DNA from: an uncultured Ruminococcus sp.
GTDB taxonomy: Bacteria > Bacillota > Clostridia > Oscillospirales > Ruminococcaceae
Length of the DNA: 6,349 bases
Assembly: GCA_946612185.1 (NCBI GenBank)
Contig: CAMOEP010000140.1
Span: 1-6,349, forward strand
Direction: 5' to 3'
This document shows positions 5,125-6,349 of the stretch, piece after piece. A program made the position numbers and the translations under genes. Positions within the stretch are counted from its first letter, which is position 1; every line of letters begins with the position of its first letter. The notes beneath the pieces are model-generated. The model was given only the letters and a program-made list of their open reading frames with translations. It made no database searches and was not told the DNA's origin.

Positions 5125-6150
5125 TCAGATAAAAAGTCCTTTCAGTTCCTCGGTACTAAAGCAGTCAAGTTCGTATGTAGCATCATACAATGTAGCAAGG
5201 TTTTCCAGGTTATACTCTATCTCCTTGGATAAAGCAGCAGCAGTCAGCGCTTTGTCCTCGAAACTGAGCTTTTTCCGGGTGATACGCCTGCCACGCCATA
5301 CCAGACTTAACAGCCAGGTACAGATAACGGCTGCCTTTACACGGCACAGGTCTTCGATATCATCAACGGTTTTCAGGTAATAGCGGTACAGGAAATACTC
5401 AGCCACACGGCGCAGTTCTGTATAGTCCTCCTTGGGGATATCGTCTATTCTATTAAAGATGAACAGGTAGTCCTCAAGGTTGATTCTCCAGTCTCGTGAC
5501 ATTGGCTTTAAATTAATGAAGAACTGGATTATCTCATCAGGGTGCGCAGGTTTTATGGCAACTGTCTCAGTCTTGATATTCACCTGATTCCATTTATCCA
5601 CATCAAAACGTGACTGACGCTGGTCAGCGAAATCCAGTATAAGACGCATGGCTTTGGGGAATTCGTTCTCTCTCAGAATTTTGAAAAGGATTTTTCTGTC
5701 GTCCTCAAGCATTTCAAGAAGATCCTGATACGGCGGATCAAAGGGGTCTTCGTCTATCTCTCTTTCGATGAGGTTCATATCACGGGAAAGTATAAGACGT
5801 GCAGCCGCCTCACAGCAAAGACCAAGACCGCCTTCCTTTACTCTGCCGTACCAGGAGAAAAAGCGTGGGTGGTCACGGCATATCTGGCAGATATTCTCCT
5901 TGCCGAGTCGGGTGATGATATCGCACAGGTTGTTTCCATTCAGGAACGGACAGCGGCCGCTGGGTTTCATGTGGATATAGCCGCCTTCTGTATACTTTCT
6001 CACAATTACGCTGAATGCGGTGTTTAAGGTTTCGTAGTAAGCGGCAGTCTCCTCGTCAACTTCGATCTCCCAGCCGACGCAGCAGTTATCTCTGCATTTT
6101 CTTGCGAGACATTGGAAATCGTCATAATAATCGGGTATTCTGAACTTCAT
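5125..6150 (-). CDS. fliB: FliB-type flagellin lysine-N-methylase (cysteine-rich) homologue
   Basis: A 341-residue protein of the FliB/YkgJ-like family. Salmonella FliB methylates surface lysines of flagellin using S-adenosylmethionine and has been reported to need a [4Fe-4S] cluster. The family's cysteine framework is complete: C14, C19, C23 and C24 at the N-terminus (FQCLARKCRDNCCVGW), C67 in GRCPFL, C76 in NLCDI, the CQIC pair C88/C91 before RDHPRFF, and C112/C113 in LGLCCEAAARLIL, corresponding to the usual LS.SCPEAAR motif. The C-terminal two thirds looks alpha-helical without named motifs. It is shorter than Salmonella FliB (about 400 residues). The start at 6150 is chosen for its Shine-Dalgarno; an upstream in-frame ATG at 6213 would precede the promoter. 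No flagellin or other motility gene is in the window, so the substrate may not be flagellin. It is transcribed alone, convergent with the MutS-like operon. Confidence 0.85.
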   Translation of the reverse strand: MKFRIPDYYDDFQCLARKCRDNCCVGWEIEVDEETAAYYETLNTAFSVIVRKYTEGGYIHMKPSGRCPFLNGNNLCDIITRLGKENICQICRDHPRFFSWYGRVKEGGLGLCCEAAARLILSRDMNLIEREIDEDPFDPPYQDLLEMLEDDRKILFKILRENEFPKAMRLILDFADQRQSRFDVDKWNQVNIKTETVAIKPAHPDEIIQFFINLKPMSRDWRINLEDYLFIFNRIDDIPKEDYTELRRVAEYFLYRYYLKTVDDIEDLCRVKAAVICTWLLSLVWRGRRITRKKLSFEDKALTAAALSKEIEYNLENLATLYDATYELDCFSTEELKGLFI

Positions 6151-6158
6151 AATTAGCT

Positions 6159-6165
6159 CTCCCTT
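6159..6165 (-). promoter_or_regulatory. Shine-Dalgarno that fixes the fliB-type start
   Basis: AAGGGAG on the minus strand ends 8 nt before the ATG at 6150. The candidate upstream start at 6213 lies outside the promoter of this gene, which confirms 6150. Confidence 0.75.
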
Positions 6166-6181
6166 CAAAGGTATTTTCTTT

Positions 6182-6210
6182 ATTATACTACATCGCACAG
6201 AAAAACGCAA
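6182..6210 (-). promoter_or_regulatory. Sigma-A promoter of the fliB-type gene
   Basis: On the minus strand TTGCGT (6210-6205) and a perfect TATAAT (6187-6182) are 17 bp apart. Transcription should start near 6175, leaving a leader of about 25 nt that contains the AAGGGAG site. Palindrome copy C begins only 9 bp upstream of the -35 box. Confidence 0.78.
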
Positions 6211-6219
6211 CACCCACTT

Positions 6220-6349
6220 CGAGCTGAGCCAGCTCGACCGCTTCTCACGTTGACGCTCGTGAACTCGCTTACTTTGGTAGAAACAGTACTTTTTCCGTCG
6301 CTCAACCGTATTTTCCTTGGTACTGTGTTCTATTCAAGTAATTCTGTAT
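6220..6349 (+). repeat. Long imperfect palindrome, copy C, cut by the window edge
   Basis: The left half of a third copy in the same orientation as A. It starts with the terminal hairpin CGAGCTG-agc-CAGCTCG (6220-6236), then ACCGC, an outer stem like that of copy B (GACGCTCGTGAACTCGC instead of GACGCTCGTTAACTCGC), the conserved CCGTCGCTCAACC, TTGGTAC, and the first 23 bases of the core from 6327, the first 22 of which match A. It lacks the extra GCCGCT hairpin on this side. The right arm should lie just beyond the window. Confidence 0.8.

Noticed and set aside
6151..6213. Longer fliB-type start at 6213
   Set aside because: The extension would cross the -10 and -35 boxes of the gene, and the ATG at 6150 has a good Shine-Dalgarno.

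Overview
The window looks like chromosomal DNA of an anaerobic gut or rumen Firmicute, most likely Ruminococcus or a close relative in the Clostridia (Oscillospiraceae). This is inferred from the gene set (a secreted GH127-type arabinofuranosidase, a FliB-type methylase, an AraC/GyrI regulator), strong purine-rich Shine-Dalgarno sites, near-consensus sigma-A promoters and moderate GC. No rRNA or species marker is present, so the genus is a judgement.

Layout. Positions 1-1276 (minus strand) hold the first 425 codons of a secreted GH127/DUF1680 glycoside hydrolase that runs off the left edge. Its promoter and a possible operator lie at 1296-1355. From 1380 to 2301 there is no credible gene: two large imperfect palindromes of one repeat family (A, 1380-1672; B, 2018-2282, inverted relative to A) flank about 345 bp of AT-rich DNA with smaller hairpins and a 21-bp-phased site cluster. 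A consensus promoter at 2317-2345 then drives a two-gene operon: an AraC-family regulator with a GyrI-like effector domain (2373-3212) and, 3 nt later, a MutS-related ATPase (3216-4943). A hairpin abuts its stop codon and an intrinsic terminator follows at 5002-5028. Facing this operon is a minus-strand gene for a FliB-type (flagellin lysine-N-methylase) cysteine-rich protein (5125-6150) with its own promoter at 6182-6210. A third, truncated copy of the palindrome (C) starts at 6220 and runs off the right edge.

Most notable is the palindrome family. In A and in B the outer stem arms are perfect complements of each other (29/29 and 31/31 bases), yet the stem sequence differs between A and B, while the 53-bp asymmetric core is nearly the same (49/53). 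The pairing is therefore maintained or repaired within each copy. All three copies also lie 9-24 bp outside the -35 box of a promoter that fires away from the element, with the same end of the element facing the promoter each time. I do not recognise this family.

How the genes work together: only the regulator and the MutS-like ATPase are clearly linked, as an operon that may respond to a small molecule. The hydrolase and the FliB-like gene are separate transcription units.
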